From Limonium bicolor (Eukaryota; Streptophyta; Magnoliopsida; Caryophyllales; Plumbaginaceae), in NCBI GenBank assembly GCA_023374045.1, contig CM041779.1, positions 1,860,001 to 1,924,000 of the forward strand: a stretch of 64,000 bases of DNA, written 5' to 3'. A program made the translations under genes and the position numbers. Below, piece by piece: positions 22,401 through 34,287 of this stretch; the first letter of the stretch is position 1, and every line of letters starts with the position of its first letter. The notes below the pieces were generated by a model that was not told where the DNA came from, ran no database searches, and worked only from the letters and a program-made list of their open reading frames with translations.

Positions 22401-25400
22401 CTGTATGCCTCACCATCTCATGCAAAGCATTAATGCAATGTTAAGATTAAAATATGAACAATGGTTTTGTAAGTGGACTACCAATGCATGCTTTGAATGC
22501 AAATGCATCGAGGAGTAATTATCTGCAATAACGAGAAATCCAAGATGAAAAGAAGAAGGTAACTAAAGAGAATATTACTACAAAGAAAAGTTTTATAATG
22601 CTCATTTCAGATCAACATTTCATCTACTTGAGCAAAGAATATTATTTGTGTGGATCATGGTTTTTTATTATCTACAAAAAATCTGGAAGAGCAGAGTTTC
22701 AAATCAGATTCTTTTTTTTATGAGATTAAGCAAATGTTAGAAGCTCTTGGAAAAACTAGTATAACAGACAAGCCAGAATTTTACAAATGCATCGAGTGTG
22801 CAGCATTTCAGAAATCTAGACATAAAGCGAGAAGAAAAAAAGAAGCTTAGCCTCTATTTCAGAAGAATAAATAGGAACTAGTGCTGCAGCATTTTCATTT
22901 GTTCCAAGACGAGAATAGAGGTCACTTTGCAACTTCGTAGTAAAATGCAGATTCAGATGGCAAACTATATTCATCATTTGTGATACATACAAGGAAACCA
23001 CGCTGCTGTATATAGTTTCGGTGCAGTCCATTGCTGTTAGAAACAACGAAACTATTGCATATTAAAATGATCTACTAAATGGGTACCAAGCTCTAGAGCT
23101 ATAGTTTACAAACTTACATCTTACTGCTTACAACTTACACACCTAACATAAGCTACACCCCTTACAGAAACATGAATCCGACAAGCATAGTAAAGAGCAC
23201 GCGCTAAAGAACATCACAGCACAACAGCAAAGAAACAAACAAAACAGCAGAAAAAAAAGCATAGTTTAAATCATCTTCATCATCAGTTATATATTGTCAA
23301 TATTGACTTAGCAGTTTTGGAAACTGTGCTTTGTGATGCATCTTCTTAATTTTCAGGATGTTTAATCTTTGTGTTTCAGGGTGTTTCATCATTCGTTGTG
23401 TGCATCATTCAATGGGGGAAATACACGGACGATTTCTATCCTTGGAGAAGCAATTCATGTAAACTGCACTCAGAGGCTTCCTTTTTCCATAACCCCTATC
23501 CGCAAAAAAGATTTGTGATTCAACATAAGAACATCCCTAGCTAAATTAGTGTGGATGATTTGTGAGGGAGTTTTGTATCTTGGTTGTATATTTTGGTATC
23601 AGGTAATGAAATCTGTATAATGTAACCTTTCAACTGTTTAGCCACTATCTATAAAGAAAAAAAATATTAGTTTGATTGCTGCTGATATACAGGCATTCCT
23701 GTGGTGAATTTATAACCTTATGTAAGTACGGAACTGCAGTAGTATAGTAATTGTAACTTAATAAGGACGGCCTTGGGCCTATATAACTGTTAGGCAAATT
23801 TCCAAAGCAACTACATAATCAGCTTTAACATATCAAAAATTAGTGCTGACATTTAGAGTCGATAGTGGCTAAAGATGATAAAAAAGTTTGGGGGCAGGAG
23901 CAGCAGCACGAAAGAGAGATTAGAGGAAGCAAGACTGAAATCGAGAAAAATGACAAAGTGATTTCCAATCAGTTATTGCACCATTATGATGTAACCAAAT
24001 CCATCAATATATTTCTAATAAATCAATTCCATAATTCAGTCCATCTAGCTAACAAAAGCTTCACTTGTCTCCCATCAAAAGGGATCCCACATTCAAAGAT
24101 CTTATAAGAGCTTATTCTAAGCTATCAGATTCCCTAGTCTAACATTATAGGAGTACAATTCAGATTTCGGAGCAAATAACTGTTTAAGTCATAAATGTAA
24201 TATTTAAAGTTCTTTGAAGTGTAAATTTAAATGATTGTTATGAAAGGGAATGAAGATAGATATAACTAGAGAAGACAAGTTTACTAGCTAATCAAAATGT
24301 TTTAAAAAATTTGATTCTATTCAACAAGGTATCACATTATGCCAGTGCAAGCAATTTAACCGAGCTGTAAATCAAAGCTATGACTGATGCTCAAAACTGT
24401 CAACTTTCAAGATATATTATGGATGCACCAGAAAAAGTGCAAGTGATTAAAACGAAACTTGTTGCAAGAAATATATCAAATATCTAGTATTTTCTCATCT
24501 ATTTTTTGATCTTTCTATAACTTGTTCAGATCTGACATGGCATTGGCATGTTTGTTTTGTGTGTGCGTGAGAGACAGAGAGAGAGATCTGCACACAAAGT
24601 TACTACAAAATACCACTCCAGTCTTCCAAAGTAACACCTTACATTCGAAGAGAAGAAAACTGGGAAGCAACACTTTCTATACCACCCCCCAAAACCAAGA
24701 ACACTAGAAATCAAAACAATCTTCCATTTCCACTGGTTTAATCCTTTTTTTTCCCACCCACCACTCATTTATCACTACTCCTTTGTTTTTCCAATATATC
24801 TGTTAACAATGGGCAGCCTTCCCTTGTATGTTTACACTCCTGAAAAGCTTAGATTCAATAAATAAAATAAGTTTCTATGTTCTAGGAGAAGATGAAAATA
24901 TAGAAAATAAAAACTAGGCTTCTATTTCAGGTTCTATACAATAATACTAGACAAATGCACACACACACACATAAAAAGAGTTCTCTGGCTGAGAATCGAA
25001 TACACATATTCGAATCTCTTAAGATTGACCCCAAATGAATGTCACTCGGCAAAAATTTCTAAGAATGAGACCATAAATCAACTAGTCCATAGAAGAACGC
25101 ACACTAATTCATCCAATTAGAACCCTAACTCATCCAAATAGGACCCTAACTCATCCAATTGATAACAAAAGGGACAGCTGCTGCATCTTATCGTTCGCCT
25201 CACAAGGAGCGATAGAAGAAATCAAAAACTTCAACTGTTATAGTCGCCATAGAGAATAAGATAAGTTTGAGTACAGAGATAGAAGAAATCAAAAATTCTA
25301 CTGTCATATCACCATAGAGAGTACGATAAGTCCGAGAACATTACCTGGTTTAGCCCCTTTTCACTCTGGTGTGCTAGATGTTGTTCGAGAATACTACCAC

Positions 25401-25544
25401 TTTCAGTTGTTGAGCAGGCGAGAGATGCAGTTTGAGACGTAGGCGTTTGGGCGATGAGGAAGAAACCAAAGGGGTTGTAAAGGTTGAGAGAAAGAAAAGA
25501 AGCTCGGGCGCTGCGAGAAGAAAAGGAAAAAAATTCAATTAAAG

Positions 25545-25935
25545 TTTGCCGACGGAAGAATTCCATCGGTACCATAAAATGTAGATATGTATTTCGCCTG
25601 GTCATTACCGACGGATCAATCCATCGGTATTTCCTTTTTCATTCCCGACGGAGCACGTTCGTCGGTAACTTTAGTTGATTGGAACGACACTTTTCTATCA
25701 CTATCCATAGAAAAATCACGCGGCTGATGCAATATACCCAAGTAAATACCGACGGAAATAATTCCGTAGGTAAATTGCTAGTAGTGTTTACCGACGGAAA
25801 TAATCCGTAGGTAATACACGCGCCATTATCAGCTAGTCGACGTGCACTTTTTCCTTCAATTTTACCTACGGAATATTCCGTTGGTAAAAGTGTGGTTGGT
25901 ATTCCGTCGGTATTCCGTCGGTATTCCGTTGGTAA
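25545..25935. repeat. Right subterminal repeat array, extending past the terminus
   Basis: The same TACCGACGGAA / TTCCGTCGGTA words. Those after 25786 lie outside the CACTACTAG terminus and end with three tandem TATTCCGTyGG words. Confidence 0.75.
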
Positions 25936-26157
25936 AAATTAAACATGGTTCTTAAAATGATGTGGAAGTGAGAGAAATAGGAAAGAGAGTGTTAGAACCC
26001 AAATTGGAGTTCTTTGATAATGATGCTCTTATAGGTTTTACTTAAAAGCAAGTAAAAAGTCAATAAAGCAAAGGCATATAAGGATTTTTTACTTATTAAG
26101 AAGGTGTTGGGAAATAGGAAACACCAATAAAACAACTTTTTATATTGTTGTTTATTT
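25936..26157. other. Short AT-rich spacer
   Basis: Contains the right end of the putative older element (to 26028), then AT-rich DNA up to the start of the next LTR. No gene. Confidence 0.5.
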
Positions 26158-26258
26158 TGTAACACCCCGAATAAAACATATAGTAATACAAACGTCGCGC
26201 CTAAACAACATCACGGTTAACTACGCAGCGGTATAAACTCCATCCGGGTGTCACAGAC

Positions 26259-26280
26259 GCCAACCACCCACGTGGTTGAC
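26259..26280 (-). promoter_or_regulatory. Conserved LTR hairpin (copy in the 26158 LTR)
   Basis: On the minus strand GTCAACCAC - GTGG - GTGGTTGGC forms a 9-bp stem with one G-U pair and a 4-base loop. It starts 101 bases from the LTR end. See the findings for the covariation. Confidence 0.65.
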
Positions 26281-27102
26281 ACAAACCATACTACCAACAC
26301 CAAGTTACGGTCTGCATGACTGGAACAACCCTCAACCCAAAACTCATAACCAATACAAGACACAATTCCGAATACCGAGTGTCTACAACAATATTGCCAA
26401 ATCATAAACTGAAAATTACAACCTGGTGTAGTATGTAGTAACAACCCATACTTCAAGCATACTACTACAACTCAAGAATTATGCCCCGATGGACTACCCC
26501 CATGGTAGCCATCCCGCCTACGCTCCGTTATCGTCCGGCTCAATGCCTGTAAAAATTGGGTTGTAAAGGACTCAGCAAAACTACGCTGAGTATGAACGTG
26601 TGTAGCCCGTATGTTGCCGGGCCACACGACTACTTGGTCGGATATTATTAAGTCAATTTACATGCTATAATAAAGCAGTAAAGCACATCACAACATATCA
26701 TGATATCTACACACTTTAAGGTAGCATAGCAATATCAACAAACATCCACGCATAACGTGCTGGCATCATAGCACATCAACACGCATTCAAGCACAACGAG
26801 CCTAGTATAGCAACCACAATCATGTAAGTAATAAAACGTGTGCATAGGTATGTTATATACCCATATGATCCTCACTATGGGATCATTCGAGTGTTGTGTG
26901 TTTTCATTTCTTTTCTCTTATTCCCTTAAAGTGATTTTCTTCTGTTTCCTTGCACCAGGTCTGTGGATATAGTTTAGATCCCGTGACCATCTCATGTCGG
27001 TGCTAATCTGTCCTTGTGTTTCTTTAAGGGTTATTTGTGAATTCTCTTATCACCACCATTTGGAGAACGTCTTCTCCATAGCTAATCCTCAATTCCCGGA
27101 TA

Positions 27103-27103
27103 G

Positions 27104-27132
<29 letters not shown>
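27103..27132. repeat. (CT)n microsatellite
   Basis: About 15 uninterrupted CT dinucleotides just before the 58-bp array. Confidence 0.95.
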
Positions 27133-27134
<2 letters not shown>

Positions 27135-27143
27135 GTTTTTAAA

Positions 27144-27455
27144 TGTTATAGCCACTGCCCCGGATACCAAGGATCTGTCTCCCTATTCCTTTCAATGTTA
27201 CTAGCCTCTGCCCCGGATACAAAGGTCCGTCTCCCTATGCCTTTTAATGTTACTGGTCTCTACCCGGATACAAAGGGTCTGTCTCCCTTTTCCTTTTAAT
27301 ATTATTGGTCTCTACCCCGGATACAAAGGGTCCGTCTCCCTATTCCTTCTAATATTATGGTCTCTACCCCGGATACAAAGGGTCTGTCTCCCTATTCCTT
27401 TTAATATTATTGGTCTCTACCTCGAATACAAAGGTCCGTCTCCTATTCATTTTTA
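27144..27455. repeat. Six-copy ~58-bp tandem array
   Basis: The unit consists of CCCCGGATACAAAGG, GTCyGTCTCCCTATTCC and a TTTTAATATTATTGGTCTCTA tail. Six copies with small indels; the period is about 55-60 bp. It yields spurious open frames rich in CLPFPF. It lies within the long LTR. Confidence 0.8.
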
Positions 27456-28439
27456 ACGGGTATTGGCTTATCATTATCATTGATAGTTCGACACCATAGT
27501 GGGTGTCATTAGAGGTCCTCTATAGTTAAGAGGAGTTTTCCCTTTATGTAGTTCCTTTGTTTGTTTACGAAGTTCGTTGTGTTTCATCTCAGGTTTCATC
27601 AACGAGAAGGGACTACACTACTGTGTGCGCGCAAGCAATAAGCACAAATGGGTAAGCAAGGAAAAATAAGCAATCCATTCACATGCTTTACATAAGCTCA
27701 CAATAGACAATTAAGCACGGTAAAACAAACATCCGTTTTCATGCATTCGTCTTGTGGTCATAGTCAAACAAGGCACACAACTCACAGCCGTGTAACACGG
27801 CAACATACGAACCACACATGTCCATACCTGATTTAGAGGCAAGAGTTGTCTCACACACACACGGGTCCCCGCTGGCGTTCGTTACGGCCCTAACGTTAAT
27901 TAAAAGCGATTTGTCAGTTTATAATTTCATGTGATGACCCTTGTGACATTTCTCCTAGTTATTCACATTTTATCGGGTGTTATTCCCTAGGTGAACTTTT
28001 GATTGTTCAACTATATTAGCCCTTAGAAATTTTCAAGTAATAACCTCAGGCTTTATCTCACTCCTAGGACATTTACATAGTCATTCACGCGTTAACTAAG
28101 TCCATCCTCTAGCTAACGTATTAAGGTATTCTAAGCACTAACATGTAACAAGCTTATCTAAGGGGACTTTTATTCCCTTAAAATGTATTTCTTCCTTATA
28201 TCAATAGGTTAGCAATGTGTTTAATCCATTATCACTGAATAAATTCTTTAAAGTACTCCTAAGGTTCATCTATATAGAAGCCCCAAAGTTTAGAACACCT
28301 AAGACACACTTCGGTGTTTAACCTTAACTAACCCCACATTTAGGGTTTATCAACTGAGGTTTAATCTTCCCCCCACATGTTTCACCAACTAGTTAGAGCA
28401 TTCATTAGTACTGTTTGGGTTCATTATTAAACCAATTCC

Positions 28440-30180
28440 ACACTTTTAACTACTCTGAACAATGACAAACAGAGACATAAGTTTTCAGCAGACTGAAACA
28501 TCCAATCTGTGCAAACTTCCACTAAACTCTCCTTTCGATCAATGCAAACTGCTTTCTACTTCCTCCCAATTGTTTAATCTCTTAGGTAGTTATACTAGCA
28601 AGGTTATAAGTTCATTTTCCAGACCTACACAAACCCTCTATACCCACTGTATTACAGTATACAGAAATAGCAAGATTCTGGAAGAAAAACTGAAAACCAA
28701 AATCTGTACATCACCTCTTCCTTTTGCTTTTAGTTCATTAATCGGTTCCAAATCCTCCCAAAATTTTTACTCAACTACATACTTTTATTATGGAGGTTAT
28801 GAACTTAAAAACAATTCAAAAACAGGCTGTTAACATCTCTGAGAGCTCACTTTACAGAAACCACAATTTGCAAAAAAAAAACTATAACTCTAGTTTGTAC
28901 AGCTCCTCTTCAAGTTTTCTTCTAGTCCATAAATCAGTTCCTAATCTCAGCCAAAACTTTTACCCAACTATCTAAGTATATTAAGAAGGTTTTATACTTA
29001 AAACACTCAAAACAGCACTGATAACACCTCCTGGAAGTTCATTATACAGAAACACAAATTTCAGAAAAAGAGAATGGGAACACAGTTTGTATATTTCTAC
29101 TTCAAGCTTTCTCTTAGTTCCTTAATTGTTTCCAATTCCACCCAAACTTTCACCCAACTAGGTAGGTTTAGGAGGGTTTTTAAACTCAAAACTAGCTCCA
29201 AAAACTAATACTGTTATTCACTCTGAAAATTTCGTGGTACAGAAACTGCTATACTCCGGAAATTGAAAAACCAGTTTAAACCAGTGTCTCTTCTTTAAGT
29301 TTTTCTCTTTTGGTTATTAATCACTCTCCTTTCCTCCCAAAGTTTTTACCACTTAGTCAGGTGTTCTAGAAAAGTTTTAAACCTAAAACAACTTAAAACA
29401 AGGCTGTGAACAATTGTAACTCAACTATACAAAAACTAGGAAACTGAAACACAAAACTGTTATCCCCACTTTTCTCCTTTCCTTTGCTCACGAATTTAGG
29501 CTTCCAATTTTCCCCACGAGTTACACTTGTAGTTAGATGAATTAGCAAGATTTTGATCTTTAAAACAACCCAAAACAGCATCGATAACACCTCTGTAACA
29601 TGATTATACAGAAGCTTAAGTTTTCAGAGAAACTGAAAAACTAAAACATGGAAATCTGTTATCTTCTCTTTAACCTTTCTTTAAGTTATTACCCTATCTT
29701 TAAACTGTTCCAAAGTTCCTCCCTACTCATTAAAGTGTCTTATGGAGATTTTAAACTCCAAACAAACCCAAAACAATTATGTTAATGCTACAGAAACATC
29801 TAAATACTAACTGGAAGGAAAACTGAAAGCTGAAACGTAGCACTGATATCTTCTCTTTTATTTTTTTTTGTTTGCTCACAATTTGACTTTGAATTTTCCA
29901 CCAAGTTGTTCTCCCATTCAGTTAAGTGGTTTAGCAAGGCTTTGAATTCAAAACAAACCCGAAATCACATTGTTAAAGCTACTGAATTTCCCTTAGACTG
30001 AAACGTCAACTGCAACACTGAGATCTATTCTTGCACAATTCTGCTGCTAACTACTCTTTTAATATGTTAATTGTTTCTCTAATATTCCAAGCTTGTTTAT
30101 GCATTAGTCAAGTGTGTGAGTACACTACCAAGCCAATCACCACGCCAATACACCTCATATAACCTCTAAAAACTGATGTT
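28440..30180. repeat. Degenerate ~190-bp tandem array, about nine copies
   Basis: The landmark ACAGAAAc or a variant recurs near 28469, 28661, 28854, 29046, 29239, 29429, 29608, 29790 and 29980, giving intervals of 192, 193, 192, 193, 190, 179, 182 and about 190. Between landmarks the same order repeats: an AAACTGAAA word, an AAAACTGT word, a T-rich CTCTTyAAGTTTTTCTTTTAGTT stretch, CCTCCCAAACTTTTACCC, and AGGTTTTAAACTyAAAACA. Copies are strongly diverged, so it is easily missed. Confidence 0.7.
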
Positions 30181-32400
30181 ACAGACCCACATTTTCCAGT
30201 TTCTGCACACTGTTTTTTTTCTTCTCTTTTTCTTTCATAACCATTCTTACGTGTCTACCAGGTTAGTATGGGTTTTATCTTTGCCTTAAGCTCATTGTTA
30301 ACTCAACACTGCATCTATAACACTTCTAGACAATTAGTAGACAGAATACAAATGCTACAGATTCTGAAGCTGTTATCAGGTTTTGGTTTACTTGAGGTGT
30401 GTTCCAACAAAACGGAACTGATCTCTTTAAGAAATGTTTGGTCCTTCATGGGTAGAGTTGCATGGGGTATTTATGCAAACCAAGAAGGAAGACTTGGGTG
30501 AGTTAGGTGGTGCCTTTCGGACACAGCAACAACAAATAAACAGATTATGAATTGGGAGACTGATTGGGCTTACCTTGAGTTACTGTTCAAGGGACTGTGA
30601 GTTGATTCCTGGTGGGATTTCCTGAGCCCTGCTTGTGGATATTTCCAGTAGATGCTACACATGAAAGGATGGAGAGGCCAGGAGTACAAGTTAGAGAGTT
30701 TCTCTTTTGGACAACGAAGAAGAGAAAGAAAGACAGCAGAGGAAGATGGTAGCTAGCAGATAGTTTAGAGCCTCACCTTATAGTGATTTTAAAACAGCAA
30801 TGTAGCTGACTGCAAGGGCAACTTCGGTGCACTCTTTGAAGAGGTAATCAGGGAGGTTCATGCATGCACACATATAGGTGAAAAGGAGTCACACCAGGGC
30901 TTTTCAGACTGAAAATCAATGGAAGGAGGAGGAGAATTGCCTACTGATTACCTTGCTGTCTCACAACAGGTTGCTCCAGATTTTTGGAACTTAAGCACCA
31001 GGACTCGACCATGCACAGAGGGGTTCAAGGGCTCTTGAGTCACTTGCGTCTATGGACATGGGGAGTTGGAGAGTTTGGGTCATGCAAGGAGGAATGTAGA
31101 AGCTCAAGTTCCAGATACACGTATACTTTGATGGGCAACAGATTAATTTATTTCTACTGGTTGTAAGTTCCAAGAGAATTTATGAGAGTTTGTGAGCTCA
31201 AATAAAGTAAGCTAGTGGGAGTTGAGTTGTTCAAATTCTAACGTTAACAGTGGTTGGTTTCCATACTGATTTGCGAAGTGAAGACAACAGCAAGATCCTT
31301 GTCTGTTTTCTGTTGTGCACTTCTTGAAAACTGGAAGCTTGCCTACACGCAAGACTGGCAGGTGAGCATGGACTGGGCATTTTAGCATGATGACAAGTAG
31401 TAACACCCACATGGAGTAAGACATCGGTTACCAAGACAAGCTTGTGGGTCTGTTTTTTTTTTTAACTGCTAATCGACACCAGTCTAGGGCTTTTGTCTGA
31501 TTTCTCTCTTTTTTTTTGTAACTTCCAACCAGGCAGCAAGGGAGTAAATGCATCTGTCCTCTATTACAGATTTTCAGACAATACTGCTCAAGGAACATGG
31601 GTTGGATCGGGGTGGGAGCAAGGAAAATCAAGGCAGGGTTTCCTCTGGTTATTTAGTGCAAGCACATCACAAGTTACAAGAAAGGAGGAGGGTAGTTTAT
31701 GCAGGAAATCTGAAACGATGTGTTTTTGTTCTTGTACAGATTCGGACAGTGGGAGCATGTGTATGCTGATGAGGAGTTTGTGTGGGTTATCAGTCCGAGG
31801 TGCAGTCCTGGTGTAGATGGGTGTAAGAGTTCCCAAGCCATGCAGGAAGTGCTTGGTATACGGTGGGGGAACAAGGAAGTAAGGTGGTAATTAGCGGCAA
31901 TTTTTTATTTATTTGAACATAGTGTCATTGGGTGGGACTGATTCTGTTTGCTGTTTAGTTAATAGTTTAAGATAGGTATGTGGAGATAATGAGATGTCAA
32001 ACTCATGGAATATTTAAGTGTCCTAATGTTCCCTTTTATTTGCTATTAAACAACTAGCAATAGTTTAATGTTAGTGTTAGTTTTAACTTGGTATTTTATC
32101 ATATCATATTAGCTAGTTGTACACTATTAATATAAGTCATGTGTCACATGCCCTTTGGATGACTCATTCATGTGTTAGTTCTAGAGTTAATGTGCTCTTG
32201 TAGCTTAAATGTCTAGCATAAAGTTACCTTAGGCATTACATGCTATATAACATGTTATAATTACTTATAACCTTGAATTATGTAACAATATTATTATTTG
32301 TTCCAAGTGTGCTCTTTATATATTAGCTTTGCACAAATAAATTTGACTTCATAATATACCTTAGGTGGTGACATGTTGTCACGTTCTCGGACATATATAT
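30181..32400 (-). other. 5' portion of the long LTR, no gene
   Basis: Mixed-composition DNA with several 60-110 codon open frames on both strands, none with a recognisable domain or splice pattern. Between 32380 and 32410 the inverted words CGGACATATATATGTCCG form a perfect palindrome. Confidence 0.5.
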
Positions 32401-32521
32401 GTCCGCTCTTAGTTTGATTGTTCGTACATTACTACGTGTCCCGTATAATGTGACATGTTGTTATCAACTCATCTTCACGTGTGTTATGACTTTATGTGTT
32501 TAATTGTTTAGGGGTGTTTCA

Positions 32522-33080
32522 TATGTAGCCACTTTATTTCATTTTCATGAAAACTAATGAGAACGAGATTAGCTTGAACCTCCATAACTTGTATCTTTTT
32601 AGGTCTAGATTCTTATCTTCAAAAATATTTTATCAGTGGATGATGATGATTGTTGATGATGATCGTAAGCCCTTGACTGACAATTGATTCACTTTGTTGT
32701 TGTTTATTTTTATATACCCACAACCTTGGTTGTAAAAAAGCATGCATGCGCTTGAGATGTTGACAGCGCAAGGTGATGGATTGTCGCCTCCGGAGTGGCA
32801 CTGTGGTGAACGCAGGTGGAGAGGCAATTAGAGGTGAACTGAGACGGGTAAATCACCTGATGCGCATAGGAAGAAGATGAAGAGCAGAAGAAGAAGACGA
32901 CAAACGAAGAATACGAAGAGAATGAAGATGAACACGTAAATAGGATTTTTTTTGTTTACTTCCTCTAATCAAAACATGTTGTTTTCCCCACCATCCATTT
33001 TCCTCATTTTCCTGTTGTTTCCTCCTCCTCCACAATCCACTTTACCTTTTGTTTTTCCTCAATCTGTCCTCCGACCATCC
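32522..33080. other. Intergenic DNA
   Basis: No gene. Contains GATGATGATG-type simple repeats near 32638-32665 and purine-rich GAAGAAGA stretches near 32870-32930. Confidence 0.5.
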
Positions 33081-33295
33081 AAACGGCCGGATCCAAGGGG
33101 GTGCACCTAGGATCACCTAGCCCCATTACTTTTATGAAAGAATTAATTATACTAATTTTTAGTATAGTTTCTTAAATAGTAGATGTTTTATGTCTAAGTG
33201 ATCCCATATAAATTTCACAAAAAATAATTATAGAAATTTTTATCTATCAATAACCCCGCAACTTTCAATCTCTGGGTCTGCCCCTGCAAACGGCC
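33081..33295. mobile_element. hAT-like MITE with 8-bp target duplication
   Basis: AAACGGCC occurs at 33081-33088 and 33288-33295, bracketing about 199 bp. The right end, in reverse, begins GCAGGGGCAGACCC, like the CAGGGGCGGA termini common in plant hAT MITEs. The left end keeps only GGATCCAAGGGGG. There is no coding capacity. Confidence 0.6.
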
Positions 33296-34050
33296 ACTCA
33301 CGTTCTACGAATCAACAACCCCCATCAGACACACCCTACCAGTTAGCACAAACATTTACAGGTAGATAAGATACTGCCTTTTTTTTCTTTTGTCTACACA
33401 CAGAGCAACCGGTCTCCCCACTCTTTTGTTTTCTTTTTGTTTACTGCCTATATATTTTAACCATGTGACTGATATATATATATATATATATAGTTAAAAT
33501 ACACATCAAATGCAGCGTAACAGTAATACAGGTGATTCTACATAAACGGTCACCTCAACTACGTAAAGCGTTCATCTCGTAACCTTATACATCACGCCTC
33601 ACCCCGACCCCACATCGCCTTGGACCATCTCACATATTTTAAAACCAAGCCCACAACTTGTTACAACAATAAATTCTTTTCAAAGAAAACTATAATGTAT
33701 TCGATTTCTTTTGCTATTGTTTTTTTTATTTTCAATAATTTCATTTCCTTACTTTTGTTGAGAAGCCTTCATTCTCCCGAGGAATGTGATTCTTTCCGCC
33801 AAAGGTCTTTGACCAGCGGGTGTTCTTTGATGTTATTGATAGCTGATATTAACTGATATTGAGTGATAGCTGATTGTAAAAGAATGAACTGAGGTGATTA
33901 AGCTGATAGTACATAAACCAGCTGAATGGTGGACAAAAGAATGGGGCCTAAGAGCTTCTAATCCTTTATTACTAAATTTCACTCCAAAAAACTAATCTCA
34001 CTCCATCCAATGTTCCCAACCTTTTTTCTTCATCGGCAAGCAAAGGCTTC
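33296..34050. other. Intergenic DNA upstream of the p23 gene
   Basis: No gene. There is a (TA)n run at about 33471-33492. A loose tandem of AGCTGATA / AACTGATATTGAG words lies at 33840-33920. Confidence 0.5.
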
Positions 34051-34059
34051 ACCTTATTA

Positions 34060-34065
34060 TGGGCC
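34060..34065 (+). promoter_or_regulatory. Site II element (TGGGCC)
   Basis: ATGGGCCAAC about 270 bases upstream of the p23 start codon. TGGGCy site II motifs are bound by TCP factors in plant housekeeping promoters. The second copy is at 34116-34121 in reverse. Confidence 0.5.
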
Positions 34066-34115
34066 AACATTAGACAGAGATCAAGCCCTATTGATCTTAT
34101 TTGAACCTTCTGTCC

Positions 34116-34121
34116 GGCCCA
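34116..34121 (-). promoter_or_regulatory. Site II element, second copy
   Basis: GGCCCA, i.e. TGGGCC on the minus strand. Two site II motifs 50 bases apart plus a downstream telo box is a known plant housekeeping arrangement. Confidence 0.5.
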
Positions 34122-34287
34122 AAGTAAAACTCACCTGTCTGTCAGAAAGACACCGCATCATTTGAATCCTAAAGCTTCAGTCTTTTAAGGGAGCAGGGCT
34201 CCGCTCCCACTTTCAGCTTGTCACTTGTTGTAGTCGCATCTGTCGCTCTTTAGTACGAACCCCGAGCTGAGATTTTGCCTCTCGTTC

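Larger units (their letters stand above)
20946..25544. other. Interior of the CACTA element
   Basis: No transposase recognised. It contains the bHLH-like fragment (22103-22400), an exon-like stretch (21262-21457), an AT dinucleotide run near 21123, an (AC)n run at 24956-24971, and a tandem duplication of ~70 bp at about 25207-25335 (word AGATAGAAGAAATCAAAAA twice). The rest reads as intron-like or intergenic DNA. Confidence 0.5.
20524..25786. mobile_element. Non-autonomous CACTA-type (En/Spm) DNA transposon
   Basis: The left end is AACTACTAGAAAAAAGCG (a CACTACTAG terminus with its first base changed). The right end reads CACTACTAGCAATTTACC in reverse. Both ends carry the dense subterminal arrays typical of CACTA elements (20540-20945 and 25545-25786). 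Flanking triplets are TTA and TTT, so a 3-bp duplication is not exact. I see no transposase; the interior instead holds a captured bHLH gene fragment and another exon-like piece. Further subterminal-type repeats continue outside the right terminus to 25935, suggesting a second truncated element or rearrangement. Confidence 0.75.
19864..26028. mobile_element. Possible older terminal-inverted-repeat element interrupted by the CACTA transposon
   Basis: The left end starts GAGCATGAT, with GATTATCAATGATTCTTATGGGTTCTTA inside. The right end, read in reverse, starts GAGCATCATTATCAAAGAACTCC with GGGTTCTAA inside. ATGATGTGGAAG-type words occur on both sides (about 19948 and 25959). This is the pattern of a MITE-like element cut open by the insertion between them. 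I found no convincing target duplication, so the call is tentative. Confidence 0.4.
26158..32521 (-). mobile_element. Isolated 6.4 kb LTR (solo LTR) of a Gypsy family, minus strand
   Basis: Bounded on the minus strand by TGAAACACCCC (from 32521) and GGGGTGTTACA (to 26158), the same termini as the other long LTRs here. Flanking pentamers TATTT (26153-26157) and TATGT (32522-32526) match 4 of 5. There is no second copy and no gag-pol inside, so I read it as a solo LTR, unusually long because of internal tandem arrays (27144-27455 and 28440-30180). A hairpin 101 bases from the LTR 3' end matches the position in related LTRs. A nested insertion cannot be excluded. Confidence 0.65.

Noticed and set aside
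27247..27456. Open frame with repeating LPFPFNIIGLYPGYKG words
   Set aside because: Translation of the 58-bp tandem array within an LTR.
28440..30180. CRISPR-like array because of regular spacing
   Set aside because: This is plant DNA; the units are degenerate along their whole length with no distinct repeat and spacer parts.
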